Assembly: GCF_018219815.1 (NCBI RefSeq)
Contig: NZ_JADMKU010000001.1
Coordinates: 124,001 to 188,000 of the forward strand
Length of the DNA: 64,000 bases
Source of the DNA: Thalassovita aquimarina
Lineage (GTDB): Bacteria; Pseudomonadota; Alphaproteobacteria; Rhodobacterales; Rhodobacteraceae
Reading direction: 5' to 3'
Shown here: piece by piece, positions 46,138 to 53,443 of the stretch
How positions within the stretch are numbered: position 1 is the stretch's first letter
Layout of the letters: every line of letters begins with the position of its first letter
Translations under genes and position numbers: made by a program
The notes under the pieces: generated by a model
Told to the model about the DNA's origin: nothing
Seen by the model: the letters and a program-made list of their open reading frames with translations, nothing else
Database searches by the model: none

Positions 46138-46904
46138 GGGTAGCTGAACGGGTTCGACGACGATTTCGACGCGGTCGTGCGGGTCGTGCTGCGCGTTGTC
46201 GGTTTGCTGCGCGGTTTGATCACCGTCCTGGGCTTCTGCTGGATGCGCGGCGTAGGCTTGGGTTTGGCGGTCGCCGAAAGCCGGGTGGTCGAGGGCGCCG
46301 TTACCGGCCCGGCGGCGATGATCTGGTTGGCCAGCGTGTTCAGCTTTTGCGACAGGGCCAGCTGCAGGTCGGAAATCCCTGCCATGACATCATCGCGGGC
46401 ACCGCCGATCTGCGGTTCCAGCATGGTGCTGAGATGGCCGGCGAAACCTTCCGGCCCCTCGCCAAGCGCGGCGTTGGTCACGGCAGTGGTTTCGGCAAGC
46501 TGCAGGCCAAGCGTGTCGATCTTTTCGTTCATTCCATCGAGCGCCGCCATCACCGCCCTGCGTTCTGCCGATTGCCCGTCGATCAGTTCATGCGCCGTTT
46601 CAACCGCCATTTTCAGCTGATTGACGTTTTGGGTGAACAGGTGCAGTGCTTCGACATGGGTGTCGCGTGCCGTGCGCAAATCACCCAGGGTGCGGTAATA
46701 GACCATCGCGCTGATCCCGGCGCAGATGATGATGCCGATCATGCCACCGATCCCGGCCGGGATCAGTTTGCGGTCGACCCAGTCGGCCTTGTCGCTCAGC
46801 ATATTCGAGGTGTCTTCCGCCAGGACCGCAGCATCGCTGGCGGTGTCCGCCGCAGCGAGCGCGATCTTGATGGCTTCACTCGTATCTGGTTGTTCCGTGC
46901 TCAT
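46134..46904 (-). CDS. Single-pass coiled-coil membrane protein of a sigma-54-driven pair, uncharacterised
   Basis: A 256-residue protein. It has a cytoplasmic N-terminus of about 40 residues and one membrane helix near residues 43-64 (IPAGIGGMIGIIICAGISAM). A long helical, probably coiled-coil region extends to about 200, and a basic Pro/Thr/Arg/Ser tail ends SSNPFSYP. The ATG at 46,904 is used because the longer frame would overlap its sigma-54 promoter. No family recognised. The layout would suit a structural or anchoring role at the motor, but that is inference. Confidence 0.7.
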   Translation of the reverse strand: MSTEQPDTSEAIKIALAAADTASDAAVLAEDTSNMLSDKADWVDRKLIPAGIGGMIGIIICAGISAMVYYRTLGDLRTARDTHVEALHLFTQNVNQLKMAVETAHELIDGQSAERRAVMAALDGMNEKIDTLGLQLAETTAVTNAALGEGPEGFAGHLSTMLEPQIGGARDDVMAGISDLQLALSQKLNTLANQIIAAGPVTAPSTTRLSATAKPKPTPRIQQKPRTVIKPRSKPTTRSTTRTTASKSSSNPFSYP

Positions 46905-46935
46905 TGCACACTCCGTATCTATCCGGAAACCTGAC

Positions 46936-46951
46936 TGCATCATTCGTGCCA
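46936..46951 (-). promoter_or_regulatory. sigma-54 promoter of the uncharacterised membrane-protein pair
   Basis: Minus strand TGGCACGAATGATGCA. The -24 box is exact and the -12 box is TGC, with GG-N10-GC. The predicted start near 46,924 gives a 20-base leader. Confidence 0.8.
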
Positions 46952-46991
46952 TTCGGGCGGTTTCGGACGGATTAAAATCCCCCGGTTGCGG

Positions 46992-47018
46992 TAAAAAAAC
47001 GATCCGGCGCGTCGTTTT
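46992..47018 (+). promoter_or_regulatory. sigma-28-like promoter of the gene at 47,058
   Basis: TAAA-N15-GTCGTTTT, back to back with the sigma-54 site on the other strand. The predicted start is near 47,025 and the leader about 33 bases. Confidence 0.7.
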
Positions 47019-47057
47019 AAGTTCAGACGATTATGCTACTCTGTTGAGGAGGCACTG

Positions 47058-47666
47058 ATGACGGTACACCATCCGACCTTTGACGACGCCGGACCCGCTG
47101 CAGCGCTTGAAAACGCAAGTGCCGAGCCGGGGCAGGACATTGAGGCTGCGCCTTTTGCCAAACTGACAATCGGTGAAACGGCGTTCGAAGTCGGAACCGT
47201 GTTGACCGATCCGGTCGCCGCCGGGGAAAGTCATGAAATGCTGGCCTTCCGCCCCGATCCGCAAACGCCGTGGAAACAGCTTCGGGCGGGGTTGGAGGAC
47301 GGCTGGCGTCCGGTCGCGGCCGAGGTGGTGCGCAATACCCGTGACGCACTGCACGACTATGTCGGCATGCACATGATCCGTCGCAGCGGTTCGTTCCGAG
47401 CTGGCGGCAGGGTTTCGCTGACGCTGTTCGGGTTCGACTGGGAAGTGCGCCTGTCCTCGGACGGCAAGCGGGCCCAGGTGCGCCTGCCCGACATGAGCTG
47501 GGAAGAGGTTGATCCGAAACTGGTGGAAGAACACCGCGATTTTAAGGAACTGGCGATTGCATCGCTGGTCAAGTCGCGGCCCTCGATCCACAAGGTGTTC
47601 GAGGACGATGTAGAAGCCTGGGCGCTGCGGCTGGCCGCTGGCGCATCGGTCGTTCCGATCATGTGA
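47058..47666 (+). CDS. Uncharacterised 202-residue protein in the predicted FliA regulon
   Basis: A soluble protein starting MTVHHPTFDDAGPAAALENA, with an acidic N-terminal stretch and a mixed alpha/beta body. GAGGAG upstream is strong. It is flanked by its own sigma-28-like promoter and a clear terminator, so it is a single-gene unit. No signal peptide, membrane helix or known motif is visible. Late flagellar expression is the only functional clue. Confidence 0.72.
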   Translation: MTVHHPTFDDAGPAAALENASAEPGQDIEAAPFAKLTIGETAFEVGTVLTDPVAAGESHEMLAFRPDPQTPWKQLRAGLEDGWRPVAAEVVRNTRDALHDYVGMHMIRRSGSFRAGGRVSLTLFGFDWEVRLSSDGKRAQVRLPDMSWEEVDPKLVEEHRDFKELAIASLVKSRPSIHKVFEDDVEAWALRLAAGASVVPIM

Positions 47667-47682
47667 CTTTGAAAACATGTGG

Positions 47683-47713
47683 AAAAAGCCGGGCATTTGG
47701 CCCGGCTTTTTTT
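47683..47713 (+). terminator. Rho-independent terminator after the 47,058 gene
   Basis: AAGCCGGGC-ATTTG-GCCCGGCTT forms a nine-base stem, extended by flanking A and T runs (T7 on the 3' side). Confidence 0.95.
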
Positions 47714-47921
47714 GTTTGTGGTATTGGACCGCGCCGCTGACCCGCCATTCAGCTGGTCGAATTCGGGCGTTCCGTCATAGTTGGATCCTTCTGAAAGGCT
47801 GCTTCTTCTCCAGCCCTGTCCGAGGCGGGCGCGGGTAAGGGCGCCCGAAATCACGGATCGCCCTATTCGGAAAAGCCGGGAGCGCCGGTAAGCGGGGGAA
47901 GCAGGAGAAACGATCCGACAA
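47714..47921. other. Gene-free region between two terminators
   Basis: No frame here has a convincing start and coding character. The region is bounded by a plus-strand terminator on the left and a minus-strand terminator on the right. I see nothing else in it. Confidence 0.6.
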
Positions 47922-47950
47922 AACAAAAAAAGGCCGGGAAAACCGGCCTT
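47922..47950 (-). terminator. Rho-independent terminator of the flgP-flgM operon
   Basis: Read on the minus strand, AAGGCCGG and CCGGCCTT form an eight-base stem followed by a long T-run (the A-run at 47,922-47,930 on the plus strand). It lies 34 bases after the DUF2802-like gene. Confidence 0.92.
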
Positions 47951-47983
47951 CTTCAGTAATCATTCAATGAAATGTCTTCGGGA

Positions 47984-48349
47984 TCAGTTCTGGCGGTAGC
48001 GGTGCAACGTGCGCGCTTCGTCCAGCGTCAGACCGACCGAGGTGCTGATATGCTCCGGGTCGCCCCCCATGCGGGCGATCGAAATCGCCTGTTCCACCAG
48101 TCGTTCATCGGCCAGGGTGGATACCTGGCTGGCGATCTTCGCGATCTTTTTGTTCTGATCGTTGATCAGGGCGGCTTGTGCCTTGAACTGAGCTTCCAGC
48201 CGGTGTTCCAGCGCATCCAGCAGTTCTGCCGTGGACAGGTCGCGCGCTTCATAGGCTTTGCGCAGCTTGAAACGATAGCCCAGAACCACGAATGCCGACA
48301 CGAGAAGTACAGCGCTAGCACCGAGATGGATCAGTTGAACAGTGGTCAT
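47984..48349 (-). CDS. DUF2802-like small membrane protein
   Basis: A 121-residue protein with one N-terminal membrane helix (about residues 7-25), a helical linker and a C-terminal segment like a helix-turn-helix (VEQAISIARMGGDPEHIST, then LTLDEARTLHRY). DUF2802 proteins found near chemotaxis/flagellar genes in pseudomonads share this layout. The family call is by pattern. It follows flgM by 17 bases and precedes a terminator, so it is the last gene of the operon. Confidence 0.65.
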   Translation of the reverse strand: MTTVQLIHLGASAVLLVSAFVVLGYRFKLRKAYEARDLSTAELLDALEHRLEAQFKAQAALINDQNKKIAKIASQVSTLADERLVEQAISIARMGGDPEHISTSVGLTLDEARTLHRYRQN

Positions 48350-48366
48350 ATTCTTGCCTTTGCCGC

Positions 48367-48672
48367 TTAGCCCGCCAGTTCCATATAACCCTGGAACAAA
48401 CTGTCGGTGATTTTGTCCACGTCGACAGGGTATTTCCCTTCGGCGAGTTGGTTTTTGATGCGGTTTACCGCTTCGGTGTCAAATGGCGGCCCGGCTTTCA
48501 GTTCGCCCGGCAACGTGCTGGCGGTTGCGCTCAGCGAAACTGCATCGGTTTTTGCCCCCGCAACCGACCCAGCTTTCTGAGGAGCAGCCGGCGCGGCTTT
48601 CGTCTGCGGTGTGCCGGATGATACAGACCGTGTTGCCGAGGCATTGGGCGATATCTTGATCGGATCGACCAT
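48367..48672 (-). CDS. flgM: FlgM, anti-sigma-28 factor
   Basis: A 101-residue protein with a disordered Ser/Ala/Pro-rich N-terminal half. The FlgM C-terminal signature is VNRIKNQLAEGKYPVDVDKI, followed by TDSLFQGYMELAG. It holds FliA inactive until export through the finished hook-basal body. This ATG is preferred over the longer frame because a sigma-28-like promoter overlaps the latter. Confidence 0.9.
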   Translation of the reverse strand: MVDPIKISPNASATRSVSSGTPQTKAAPAAPQKAGSVAGAKTDAVSLSATASTLPGELKAGPPFDTEAVNRIKNQLAEGKYPVDVDKITDSLFQGYMELAG

Positions 48673-48713
48673 AGCTCTCTCTCCTGTCCGAAAGTTGTCA
48701 TTTCTCGAGTATA

Positions 48714-48740
48714 CTAACGACGCAGCTTCACTGGGTTTTA
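48714..48740 (-). promoter_or_regulatory. sigma-28-like promoter of flgM, overlapping the 3' end of flgA
   Basis: Minus strand TAAA-N15-GTCGTTAG. The -35 element lies inside the flgA coding region. Predicted start near 48,707; leader about 35 bases. It would give flgM a FliA-dependent supply in addition to readthrough from the sigma-54 operon. Confidence 0.65.
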
Positions 48741-49462
48741 GCATTTATTTGCACTTTTTGTGGTCCGGCGACGATGGCTTTTAAAACACGGCCGCTGGAG
48801 CTGTTTTTTACGTCGATCATTTGCCCTAACTGCCCGTTTTCCAAGGCAATTCCGGGCATACTGACCGACACCGAGTTGGTCTGAAACCCGATTTCGACGG
48901 GGATGTTGCGCGTAATCAGCCAATTTTGTTCCAACTGACGGGCCTGCAAAACGCGGCCCTCGCCGACATTCGCGGTCAGTTTCCGGCCTACCACGTCGGA
49001 GGGGTCGGTGAACGCGCCAAGCCCGGCGCTGCCGCCCGAAGGGGCCAGTTCGATATCGGCCCTGGTGATCACCGCGCCGCGTTTCAGGCTGCGGGCCAGT
49101 TTGACCACTTCGGGGCCGTCCATTTGCGGCTTGGCGTCGTTGCCGGGGACATAGCGGGGGCTGCCCGCGGTGTTGCGCAGGTGACGTGTCCACGGGCGCG
49201 GCGCGTTGCAGCTCAACCGAAGCAGCGACCGATTGCCGTTGGCGGGCCGCATTTCGGGAACGTGATTGCAGGGGGGGAAACTTCGCTTCGCCGCGATCTC
49301 CGGACTGCCGGCAAGGCCCTGCGCCTGCATCGCCTGGCTGACGATCCGGTGCAGTTCGGTGCCGCTGATGCCGTTGGGAAACGCGGGTTGCGCACCGTCG
49401 TCCAGCGCACGGGCGCCCGTGGCGGTGAGCAGGGTCAATGCAAGGGCGCTGGCAAGCCTCAT
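48728..49462 (-). CDS. flgA: FlgA, P-ring assembly chaperone
   Basis: A 244-residue exported protein with a signal peptide (ending near ARALDD). The C-terminal SAF domain has LKRGAVITRADIELAP, VVGRKLTANVGEGRVLQARQL and a closing ALENGQLGQMIDVKNSSSGR, all FlgA hallmarks. It assists FlgI polymerisation. It overlaps flgT by four bases. Confidence 0.94.
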   Translation of the reverse strand: MRLASALALTLLTATGARALDDGAQPAFPNGISGTELHRIVSQAMQAQGLAGSPEIAAKRSFPPCNHVPEMRPANGNRSLLRLSCNAPRPWTRHLRNTAGSPRYVPGNDAKPQMDGPEVVKLARSLKRGAVITRADIELAPSGGSAGLGAFTDPSDVVGRKLTANVGEGRVLQARQLEQNWLITRNIPVEIGFQTNSVSVSMPGIALENGQLGQMIDVKNSSSGRVLKAIVAGPQKVQINAKTQ

Positions 49463-50559
49463 TTGCCCGCCTCGACGAAGCGCACCATCCGGCCATCGAA
49501 GGCCGACAGCGGCAGGGCGGGATCAAGCGGGCGCAGGGTGGCGCGGTCGCGGGTCAGCTTGACGATTTCAAGCGCTTCGAAATCCGAGGCCGGGTTTTCG
49601 GTGAAGGCCAGTGCGCCACGGCTCAATCCCTGACGGCTGCCCACCGGGACCGACAGCGTATTTCCGGCACGGCGCACATGGGCCGCGACCGGGGTGCAGG
49701 TGGCCATGTCGATCATTCCTTCGAGGATTTCGACGAAGCCCTCGGCCAGTTTCGCCTTCAGTTTCGGGCGCCGCGCCCCGAGGGCCGATGAAATCGGTCC
49801 GGTTCCGGGCAACTTGACCGCGTTCGACAGGGTGCGTTCGGTGATCTGACCGGTGCCTTCGATCAGCTGCATCTGCACCCGCATGACCAGTTGCCGGCCC
49901 TTGCCGGCGCCGTATTCGGTGTCGATTTCGAACCATGTCGCCAGCTGTGTGTCGCCGCCCTGCAGGCGCACGTCGCCGCGCGTCAGGGAGGCATAGCTCA
50001 TCGAGGTGTTCTTGGTCTTCGAAATCGGTTGCTGGGCTGTGGTCAGCACCTTGTCGAGCGTGACCGACCGTTTGCGGCCCAGCCGTTCCAGCGCATCGCT
50101 GTAAAGTTCCGCCCCCAACGTCGCAGCCCATGCCGGCGCATTGGGCGATGTCCGGATATTGGGCGCAAGCGCCACCAGCACGAGGTGACGGCGCGGGCCG
50201 CAGGCCGGTCCTTCCAGCGGCGCGACCAGCGCCCGCAGGCGGATCTGGATCGTGTTGCCGGCCCAGGCCTCGCCAAGGTTGTCATAGCGCAATACCCGCC
50301 CGGCGGCGCGCATCATGGTCAGGTCGCGCACCACGCGGCCCTTGTCGACCACCGTGTGGCCTTTCATGCTGACCCCGCCGGCCATCCCGGCCGAGATCAG
50401 CGCGTCGGCCAGCGCCCGGCGGCGCGCGGCGGGTTTGTCCTTGGCATCCGTGGCGATGGCATGGCCGATCACCTCGACCCACACCGCTTGCGCCGACGCC
50501 GCAAGCGGCAGGCCGAACAGGTAGATCAGAGCCAGAAGGAGGACCCGCACGCGCATCAT
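49459..50559 (-). CDS. flgT: FlgT, H-ring/basal-body accessory protein
   Basis: A 366-residue exported protein with a signal peptide ending ASAQA. The FlgT N-terminal pattern follows: VWVEVIGHAIATDAKDKPAARRRALADALI-type sequence, then GVSMKGHTVVDKG. Two further domains continue to the end. FlgT forms the H ring in Vibrio and is required for R. sphaeroides fla1 rotation. It sits between flgP-like and flgA genes. Two adjacent ATGs are possible starts. Confidence 0.86.
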   Translation of the reverse strand: MMRVRVLLLALIYLFGLPLAASAQAVWVEVIGHAIATDAKDKPAARRRALADALISAGMAGGVSMKGHTVVDKGRVVRDLTMMRAAGRVLRYDNLGEAWAGNTIQIRLRALVAPLEGPACGPRRHLVLVALAPNIRTSPNAPAWAATLGAELYSDALERLGRKRSVTLDKVLTTAQQPISKTKNTSMSYASLTRGDVRLQGGDTQLATWFEIDTEYGAGKGRQLVMRVQMQLIEGTGQITERTLSNAVKLPGTGPISSALGARRPKLKAKLAEGFVEILEGMIDMATCTPVAAHVRRAGNTLSVPVGSRQGLSRGALAFTENPASDFEALEIVKLTRDRATLRPLDPALPLSAFDGRMVRFVEAGK

Positions 50560-50562
50560 CGC

Positions 50563-51120
50563 TTACACCTGTCCGCGGGCGGCGCGCAGGATATAGGAAA
50601 CGGTGTCCGGTTCCAGCGCCATGATGACCTGGAAACTGTCTGATCCCTTGGGAATGATCCGCAGGGTCTTGGCGCCGCGGATTTCACCGTCGACGACGCC
50701 GCGCAGGGAATCGCTGCGGATCACGGAATCCCGGATCGTCGTGTCCGAGCTCAGCTGCAGGCCGTGGATCTGTTCGGTCAGGTCGCGCATCGCGTCGAGC
50801 CGGGCCGCGCGCATCGCCATCAGGCGGCGTTCATTCAGCGTCTTGCCGGGCTGGGCACTGATCTGGGAATAGCCGACACCGGTGATCTGTACCGCTGCGG
50901 GGGCCTGCTTGAACATCTGGCCAATGGCGGCCAGCGGCTTGGTCTGCTTGCCCGACAGCGCATCCAGATTGTCCTTGGTGACGGCAAGCGCCTCGGTCGC
51001 TTCCGCGGGTTTCTTCGGCAGCGCCTGAACCGCGCTTTGCGGTCCGGAACAGCCTGAAATCGTCATGCCAAGCGTCAGCGCGGTGCCGATCAGGGGCAGG
51101 GCGGGGGATTTGCGGGACAT
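50563..51120 (-). CDS. flgP: FlgP-like LPP20-family lipoprotein
   Basis: A 185-residue lipoprotein; the lipobox is ISGCS, with the lipidated Cys at about residue 24. The body resembles LPP20/FlgP: ITGVGYSQISAQPGKTLNERR, followed by LMAMRAARLDAMRDLTEQI. FlgP is an outer-membrane basal-disk/motor protein in Vibrio and Campylobacter. First gene of an operon continuing flgT-flgA-flgM. The downstream ATG is used since the longer frame includes the sigma-54 promoter. Confidence 0.8.
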   Translation of the reverse strand: MSRKSPALPLIGTALTLGMTISGCSGPQSAVQALPKKPAEATEALAVTKDNLDALSGKQTKPLAAIGQMFKQAPAAVQITGVGYSQISAQPGKTLNERRLMAMRAARLDAMRDLTEQIHGLQLSSDTTIRDSVIRSDSLRGVVDGEIRGAKTLRIIPKGSDSFQVIMALEPDTVSYILRAARGQV

Positions 51121-51163
51121 CGGGTGTACTCCTCGAATGCGAAAGGACCTTTGGCCCGGTATC

Positions 51164-51179
51164 TGCAAACCCTGTGCCA
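51164..51179 (-). promoter_or_regulatory. sigma-54 promoter of flgP-flgT-flgA
   Basis: Minus strand TGGCACAGGGTTTGCA, an exact -24/-12 pair. Divergent from the flhA promoter 48 bases away, so one upstream enhancer set could serve both. Leader about 33 bases. Confidence 0.85.
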
Positions 51180-51226
51180 AGGCCGTCCGGGCTGCCTTCC
51201 AGAAAAGAAAAAACTTTGCCCGCAAC

Positions 51227-51242
51227 TGGCACGGGACTTGCA
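51227..51242 (+). promoter_or_regulatory. sigma-54 promoter of flhA-flhF-fliA
   Basis: TGGCACGGGACTTGCA matches every defined position of the consensus. Predicted start near 51,254; leader about 43 bases to flhA. Because fliA is in this operon, this site makes FliA synthesis depend on the sigma-54 tier. Confidence 0.9.
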
Positions 51243-51296
51243 CTTTCATTCCTGAATACGCGTCCGACACGGATTGATCAGAAGGTTCGAAAGCAC

Positions 51297-53432
51297 ATGG
51301 CAGAGATCCACGCCAACATGGGGCCAGGCGGTTCGCAGCACGTCACCAACCGGTTCGCCGGCATGACGTTGCCGTTCGGCATCCTGGCGGTGGTGGCGAT
51401 GATGGTGCTGCCGTTGCCGGTGCTGCTGCTGGATGTGTTCTTCGTCTTCAACATCCTGCTGGCGCTGCTGGTGCTGATGGTGTCGCTGCATTCCTACCGG
51501 CCGATGGATTTTTCCAGCTTTCCGAGCGTGCTGCTGATCGCAACCGTGTTGCGGCTGGCGCTGAACGTCGCCTCGACCAGGATCGTCCTGACCGACGGCC
51601 ACAGCGGATCGGGCGCGGCGGGCAAGGTGATCGAGGCCTTCGGCGCCTTCGTGATCGGCGGCAACTTCGCCGTCGGCCTGGTGGTGTTCGTCATCCTGAT
51701 GGTGATCAACCTGATGGTGATCACCAAGGGGGCCGGGCGGGTGTCCGAAGTCTCGGCGCGTTTCACCCTGGACGCGATGCCGGGCAAGCAGATGGCGATC
51801 GATGCCGACCTGAACGCCGGTATCCTGACCTCCGAAGAAGCCCGTGAACGCCGCGCCGATGTCGCCACCGAGGCCGATTTCTACGGCGCGATGGACGGTG
51901 CATCCAAATTCGTCAAGGGCGATGCGGTCGCCGACATCATCATCCTGGCCGCCAATATCATCGGCGGCATCATCATCGGCACCGCGCAGCACGGCATGGC
52001 GATCGGGGACGCCGCGCAGAATTACGTGCTGCTCTCGATCGGCGACGGGTTGGTGGCACAGATCCCGTCGCTTCTCCTGTCGATCGCCACCGCGATCATC
52101 GTGACGCGGGTGTCGTCGACCGCCGACATGGCGTCCCATATCGGGGCGCAGATGAATATCTCGCGCGCCTGGGTGCCGGTGGCTGCGGTTCTGGGCATTC
52201 TGGGCATGGTGCCCGGCATGCCGAACCTGATGTTCCTGACCGCTGCCGCGGCAGCGGGCGGCGCGGCTTGGTATTCCAAGAACCGCGATGCACAGAAGGC
52301 CGAAGACGCGCAGCAGGAACAGGCGGTGGCCGAACAACTGGAACAGGCCGATGCGGTCAAGCCGTCGTCGACCATCACCGCCGGCGACGTGACTGACTAT
52401 GCCCAGATTTCGATCCAGATCGGCTACGGATTGATCCCGCTGATCGACGGCGGCGATAACAGCCCGCTTGTGTCTTCGGTGACCGGGGTGCGCCGCGATG
52501 CGTCCAAGGCAATGGGCTTCGTGGTGCCCGGCGTGCGCATCCGCGACGACCTGAACCTGCAATCGAACCAGTACCGTCTGAAAATCGGCCAGGCCATCGT
52601 CGGCGAAGACAGCGTCTATCCCGACCGCAAGCTGGCGCTGCCCGGCGGCATGTCGCGGCGCAAGCTCAAGGGCATCGAATGCAAGGACCCGAGCTTCGGC
52701 ATGGATGCGGTATGGATCATGCCGCACCAGCAGGCCGAGGCCGAGGCCGACGATCACGTCGTGGTCGAACCCGAATCCGTGGTGGCGACGCATCTGAGCC
52801 AGCTGATTTACCAGCATGCCGACAAACTGATCGGTCCCGACGACGTGAAGACCCTGCTGGATATCCTGCATCGGTCCAGCCCGACCCTGGTCGAAACCGT
52901 CGTCGATAAGCTGGTGCCGCTGCACACGCTGACCTCGGTGCTGCGTCATCTGCTGACCGAACGCATCCCGGTGGGTGACCTGCGCCGCATCCTGGAAGGG
53001 CTGGCTGATATTTCGGGAATGGGCCTGTCGCCGATGGAAATGGCCGAACGGCTGCGCCCGTCGCTGGTGCCGCAGATGCTGCAGCAGATCGTCCCGGTCA
53101 ACCAGCCGCTGCCACTGATCACCCTCAGCCCGGACCTGGAGCAATTGTTGCTGCGCTCGATCCCGCAGGGCGGGACAGCGCTGATGGTGGATAACGGGCT
53201 GGCCGAGAAAATCGTCGGTGGCCTGTCGGAAATCGGCGAACAGCTCGCCGCCGAAGGCCGCCATCCGATCGTCATCGTGGCCAGCGCTCTGCGCCGTCCG
53301 CTGGCGGCCTTCACCCGGATGCACGCGCTCGACTGCGTTGTTCTGGGGCTGGACGAGCTGCCCGAAGGCCGCCGTATCGAAGTCGTGTCTACCATCGGTG
53401 GCCATGACGCCGTGCCGAACATGGGTCAATAG
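51297..53432 (+). CDS. flhA: FlhA, flagellar export gate protein
   Basis: A 711-residue protein with about eight membrane helices in the first 340 residues. The conserved loop includes VSEVSARFTLDAMPGKQMAID and DADLNAG, then a large cytoplasmic export-substrate domain. It forms the nonameric gate of the type III apparatus. The ATG after the sigma-54 promoter is used; the longer in-frame start at 51,174 precedes the promoter. Confidence 0.97.
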   Translation: MAEIHANMGPGGSQHVTNRFAGMTLPFGILAVVAMMVLPLPVLLLDVFFVFNILLALLVLMVSLHSYRPMDFSSFPSVLLIATVLRLALNVASTRIVLTDGHSGSGAAGKVIEAFGAFVIGGNFAVGLVVFVILMVINLMVITKGAGRVSEVSARFTLDAMPGKQMAIDADLNAGILTSEEARERRADVATEADFYGAMDGASKFVKGDAVADIIILAANIIGGIIIGTAQHGMAIGDAAQNYVLLSIGDGLVAQIPSLLLSIATAIIVTRVSSTADMASHIGAQMNISRAWVPVAAVLGILGMVPGMPNLMFLTAAAAAGGAAWYSKNRDAQKAEDAQQEQAVAEQLEQADAVKPSSTITAGDVTDYAQISIQIGYGLIPLIDGGDNSPLVSSVTGVRRDASKAMGFVVPGVRIRDDLNLQSNQYRLKIGQAIVGEDSVYPDRKLALPGGMSRRKLKGIECKDPSFGMDAVWIMPHQQAEAEADDHVVVEPESVVATHLSQLIYQHADKLIGPDDVKTLLDILHRSSPTLVETVVDKLVPLHTLTSVLRHLLTERIPVGDLRRILEGLADISGMGLSPMEMAERLRPSLVPQMLQQIVPVNQPLPLITLSPDLEQLLLRSIPQGGTALMVDNGLAEKIVGGLSEIGEQLAAEGRHPIVIVASALRRPLAAFTRMHALDCVVLGLDELPEGRRIEVVSTIGGHDAVPNMGQ

Positions 53433-53443
53433 GAGAGGATCTC

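Noticed and set aside
51246-53429. A 727-codon antisense frame across flhA
   Set aside because: Same cause: codon bias of flhA leaves the opposite strand open; the composition is His/Gln/Arg-rich.
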